Below are positions 60,092 through 64,000 of a stretch of 64,000 nt of DNA, piece after piece. Position 1 is the stretch's first letter, and each line of letters begins with the position of its first letter. Below the pieces are notes generated by a model, which was not told the DNA's origin, did no database searches, and saw nothing but the letters and a program-made list of their open reading frames with translations. Origin of the DNA: Montifringilla adamsi (taxonomy: Eukaryota > Chordata > Aves > Passeriformes > Passeridae); the NCBI GenBank assembly GCA_017590115.1, contig JAGGNK010006493.1:558001-622000 (forward strand), in the 5' to 3' direction. The translations under genes and the position numbers were made by a program.

Positions 60092-60268
60092 AGCCTCTGG
60101 CACAGGGTGCCCAGAAAAGCTGTGGCTGCCCCTGGATCCTTGGCAGTGTCCAAGGGATGGATGGGACATGGAGCACCCTGGGACAGTAGAAAGCGTCCCT
60201 GCCCATGGCATGGGGTGGAATGGGATGATCTGTAAGGTCCCTTCTAATCCAAAAAATTCTGAGATGCT
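60092..60268 (+). mobile_element. CR1 LINE 3' fragment
   Basis: It reads CACAGGGTGCCCAGAAAAGC, TGTGGCTGCCCCTGGATCCT and TCTGTAAGGTCCCTTCTAAT. It is sense-oriented, with the inner end truncated. Confidence 0.94.
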
Positions 60269-61498
60269 CTGAAGTAATTTTGCCTCTGTCTCTCTTGAAC
60301 CAGAAGAAACACCCTTTAGATCCAGCCATTTGTATTTGGGCTTAATCAGCCCAACTGCAAGTACAGGCATGACCTGCACTCTTTGGACTCGGAGTGGTTT
60401 CCCGCAAATTGAAGCCTCAGCAGCAAGAAAAGGGAGCTGTGGGGTTTGCAGGTCACCTCTCAATGCAGATGAGTTTATTGCTACCCCAGTGAAAAGCTCC
60501 TGTTGTGCAGCAGGCCATTTCCAAGTGCTAATCAAGGAGCCACTTTTGCCAAGCAACACTCCGGCTCCCCAGGTTGTCATAAATACTTGAGCATCCTGCC
60601 AAATTTCAGTGTGAACAATAAAGCACTTTCTGTTGTCAGAGCACAAACCCCACTCTCAGCTACCGTGAGTTGCCCCTTAACTTCAGTTCCAGGCACCCCC
60701 CCAAAATCATTATCCCTGGCAGGCAGGGCTTGGAGCAGCAGCAGCCAAGCCTGGCCGGGAGAGCCCGAGGCCTGACATTAATAAGGTGCTCTATGCCTGA
60801 AAGACCATAAAGGGAAAACCTTAACTAGGTGTTATAACAAGGGGATATGAAGTGTCACAAAGCGTGTAAATGTCATGAGCTCTCTATGAGGCCTCTCTGT
60901 TAAAAACCTGCCTCATCTCAGCTCCTCTGGGTAAAATATTTCCCTTCTGCTGCTGCTGTTTGTAAAATATTTTGATAACAAGAATGAAAATGATAATTTC
61001 AGTGGCATGCATGCTGGAAGCTTTGTGGGAATGGCAGCACAGATCACAGCACTGAGGTGGAACAGGGAGTACACAGCCTGATAACAAAACCCAAACATGT
61101 ATTGCCATTAAAAGCTGTTTACAGAGGGCTGCAAGCGTTTCAGATACAACATAAACCCTGCTTCCTGCCACCAGCATTCACACCCTCACAGTTAGGATGT
61201 TTGTGACCTGATGCTCTTGGTAAACCCGTGGGAAGGTTTCCACGGTTAATGCCTGTAGGGCTGGGGGGCTGTAAACTCAATCCTGCAAGTCCTGAGCCCC
61301 CACCCCAGTGGAGCTGATCATTGCACCTACACTTCCTCAGGCAGCTGTGGGCACGGAGAACCCTGCGAGGCTGTGTGAGATCACAGGAGGAACACCTCTG
61401 CAGAGAAGGGCAGCTTTGGGGGGTTAGCTTGGGTTTTTTTGTCAGATAATGCATTGAAGAGATAACACTGTGAGATTAGAGAACCATACCAGAACCAC
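60269..61498. other. Intergenic unique sequence
   Basis: I see nothing beyond a short (CTG)4-like run at about 60948-60960. Confidence 0.55.
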
Positions 61499-61690
61499 AC
61501 GAATCACCTGAGCTGGAAGGGACCAATAAGGACAGTCAAGCCCAACCCCTGGCCCTGCCCAGACACCCCAACAATCCCACCCTGAGCGTCCCTGGGAGTG
61601 GATGCTCCTGGAGATCTGGCAGCCTTGGGGCTGTGCCCATCCTCTGGGGAGCCTGGGCAGTGCCCAGCTCCCTCTGGGGGAAGAAGTAGG
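61499..61690 (-). mobile_element. CR1 LINE 3' fragment (GAGCTGGAAGGGACC type)
   Basis: From plus it reads GAATCACCTGAGCTGGAAGG, AGCCCAACCCCTGGCCCTGC, CACCCCAACAATCCCACCCT and GCCCAGCTCCCTCTGGGGGA. It is the same subfamily as 32661-32790. Confidence 0.85.
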
Positions 61691-61879
61691 GATTTGGGAT
61701 GGTGTATTATGGGTGATGTGATAGAAAACAGGCATGCAGAAGTTGATTCTACCATTCTCTATGCACGTGCAAAGAATTGAAAATGTCACCATTACTCTCC
61801 TAGGGCCAAATATTCTATAGTAGTTTTTAGGGACTGCTTTAATGCCTAATTCCTGGTGTAATCAGAAATCTTAGATTAA

Positions 61880-61960
61880 CTGAATAGTTTGAGTAGGAAA
61901 TGATTCAGTTCTAAACCCCTGTCCCAGGCAGGGACAGACTTCCCAGGCTGTTTCTCATTT
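61880..61960 (-). mobile_element. Diverged CR1-like scrap
   Basis: GAATAGTTTGAGTAGGAAATG, then CCCCTGTCCCAGGCAGGGAC, has CR1 3'-end order but many changes. Confidence 0.4.
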
Positions 61961-62792
61961 TACACGTGGCCAGGGCAGGTGCCAGCACACAGGGGCCACC
62001 GTCGGGCTCCTGCTGGCATGTCCTATAGGCTACCACAGCCCCATCCCCACTGCCACAGCAGCCAGGGAGGCTCTTTGCACATCTTGTGTTAATGAGAAGA
62101 GACTTGGAGGACTGTGCAGAACACCTTCCCCAACCTCACGCTGCCATGCCAGCCTGTGATGAATTGGAGCTGTGCTTGAACCTAAAGACCAGCAAATTAA
62201 CAGTTAATTAGGAGATGATAAATAGCAGAGTGACACAGCCCCTCTGGTTTAGGCTGTGTTCAGCTGCTGCCCCTCTCCCTTATCTTGACACAGCAAGTGT
62301 TTATGTGCACCAACAAGTGCCTGAGTGGGTGCTGTGCCTGGCCTTCGTCAGGGCCGGGGTTCCCCCTGACACAGCAGCTTTATCAGCATTTATCCCCCAG
62401 ATAAAGAGAGGTGACAGAGCTTTCAGGGAGAAGCTGGGCCTGTGGTGGGAGGGAAGGGCATGTTTCCCAGTCCATCCCTGGGAAGAGCCTGGTTCACTCC
62501 CATGGGAGCACTCCCGGGCCAGCAGTCTCCTATCACCTGGAGATATCTCAGCTGACCACCTGAGACATGGTCTTGGCTCTGAAGGGGGTGTTAGACTAAA
62601 CCAAGGGGACTGCAAATCCCTCCTCTATACAAGAACAGTTTCCTCAGTTCCTGTAGAATTCACTGAATTGGAAGAAATTCTCCATCCCAGTGGAACTTTG
62701 CTCCATCCACCTTGGGCAGAGAAGAAACTCTGTAAACCTGGAGCCCAGCAGCCTCTTTCATGTCCTGGCACTGCTGGTGGTTGCAGAGCACG

Positions 62793-62972
62793 AGGGAAAG
62801 GCACAGGGTGCCCAGAGCAGCTGTGGCTGCCCCTGGACCCCTGGAAGTGTCCAAGCATTGGACAGGGCTTGGAGCACCCTGGGACAGTGGAAAATGTTCC
62901 TGCCCATGGCAGTGGATGGAGCAAGGTGATGTTTAAGGTTGTTCCAACCCAAACCATTCCATGTTTCTGTGA
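62793..62972 (+). mobile_element. CR1 LINE 3' fragment
   Basis: It reads GGCACAGGGTGCCCAGAGCA, GCTGTGGCTGCCCCTGGACC and TGTTCCAACCCAAACCATTC, ending CATGTTTCTGTGAT. It explains the 3' half of a 265-codon open frame at 62215-63012. Confidence 0.95.
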
Positions 62973-63306
62973 TAAAATCAAACTAAGAGATAAAATAACT
63001 AAATTTTGTTAAACCTGCATAGGATTGGAAGAGGTGGATATTGGCAGGACCATTCCAGGCCCACAGACCCTGATAACTGAGCTGTCTGCAGGGTGCAGGT
63101 GAGGGTGTTGGTGTCTCCAGGAACACTCAGTTCTCCTTCCTCTGCTTCAGAGCTCCTGTATGTGATAAGGCTGGAATAACTCTGAACTACACAGTTGGTT
63201 TGGACAGGACTGAGATGTGATTCCAAAATGTTGAAGGTAATAAGGCTCTTTTCCTTGTGAAAAATTAAGGTTTTTTCCTTATGAAGAGGAAGCTGCAGAG
63301 TAAAGT

Positions 63307-63362
63307 CATAGCATAACTTAGGTTGGAGAAGACCTTTGAGATAATGAAGCATAACTTCCCAA
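63307..63362 (-). mobile_element. CR1 3'-terminal scrap
   Basis: From plus it reads CATAACTTAGGTTGGAGAAG, then ACCTTTGAGATAATGAAGCA. This is the outermost 55 bases of a reverse CR1 3' end. Confidence 0.7.
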
Positions 63363-64000
63363 GACAAACATCACATCATGAAATATTCCCCTTTACTGCA
63401 CCTTCTCTTTTTGATTTTGTCACATTTTTCCCTAGCTGGTGGTTTTCTAACTCTGCTGGATATGGGGTCTCCAGCAGTTCATATGGGCTATGTAGCCTAT
63501 TCCAGAAATTACTAGATTTGGCTAAACCCCACGAGAATAGACCCAAAACACTACTCTTAATTTGAAGGGGCTGTATATTCATGAATCAGGATCTAAAGAT
63601 ACCCTGGTTAATAAATACATAAATCAACAAAATCCCTTGAGTGCCTTAAAGGTGATTAAACACACACTCAGATTAAATTAAATTCACTGTAGCTTTTATG
63701 CATTTCTTTAAGTGACTCGAATAGGTTTGTTTTCCCTTGGAGATAAATAGAACAACTGTGTGACATTCATATAAGAACATTGCTTCAGTCAATAAAGGTA
63801 CATTCACTCAAATCCAGAAACTAACATTTAAACAATGTTACAGCTGGGCTTAAACCAACAAGCAGAAGAGGGTGCAGTGAGGCAGTGGTACCACCTTCCT
63901 CCCCAGTCCCAGTTTACAAAACTCTAAAGGAGACGCAATTTCCAAGTTATACTCTGGGAGCCTCTGTGCCTTTGCATCTCAAACACTCGGCTCCAAGATC
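63363..64000. other. Intergenic unique sequence
   Basis: AT-rich with no recognisable feature. Confidence 0.55.

Noticed and set aside
62215..63012. 265-codon open frame on the plus strand
   Set aside because: The second half is a CR1 fragment (62793-62972), and the first half has no recognisable domain.
29500..64000. BARX1 homeobox exons
   Set aside because: No homeodomain-like frame was seen on either strand. If synteny holds, BARX1 lies beyond the window.

Overview
This is vertebrate nuclear DNA, almost certainly from a bird. Genes are split by GT-AG introns, and the dispersed repeats are mostly short 3'-end fragments of CR1 LINEs, the dominant avian retroposon. One segment also looks like an avian endogenous-retrovirus LTR. 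The order within birds cannot be fixed from the sequence.

Positions 4959-28461 (+) hold 20 consecutive coding exons of PHF2, a JmjC-family histone H3K9 demethylase. All introns are GT-AG, every codon phase agrees, and the reading frame stays open to a stop at 28459-28461. From the human protein these should be exons 3-22. The N-terminal PHD-finger exons lie upstream of the window. The visible part encodes 996 complete residues. If the missing start matches human, the protein is about 1058 residues, against 1096 in human. Most of the shortfall is a Ser/Thr-rich repeat tract that is missing before the C-terminus. The iron site reads His-x-Asp plus Tyr in place of the usual second His, which marks PHF2 rather than PHF8 or KDM7A. 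The 3'UTR runs to about 29490 with AGTAAA-type polyadenylation signals.

Positions 1-4958 are PHF2 intron. On the opposite strand at about 300-1813 there is a series of open, phase-compatible candidate exons (1469-1771, 700-871, 515-611) with splice-like borders, a stop codon and an AATAAA at 307-312. I do not recognise the protein. This is the best candidate in the window for an undescribed gene, but it rests only on open frames and splice-site shape.

The introns carry a perfect 344-bp tandem duplication (11528-12217), a 12-14 bp minisatellite (3117-3291), a CCTTTT array (4411-4481), a perfect 12-bp inverted repeat just upstream of the exon with the catalytic Tyr, several microsatellites and CR1 fragments.

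Positions 29500-64000 contain no gene that I can support. There is a GC/CpG-rich block just past PHF2 (29700-30340), then AT-richer unique sequence with scattered CR1 fragments on both strands, an LTR-like segment (48319-48866) and simple repeats. In human, PHF2 is followed by a long gene-poor interval and then BARX1. This region is plausibly the start of the equivalent interval, but no BARX1 homeobox is visible.
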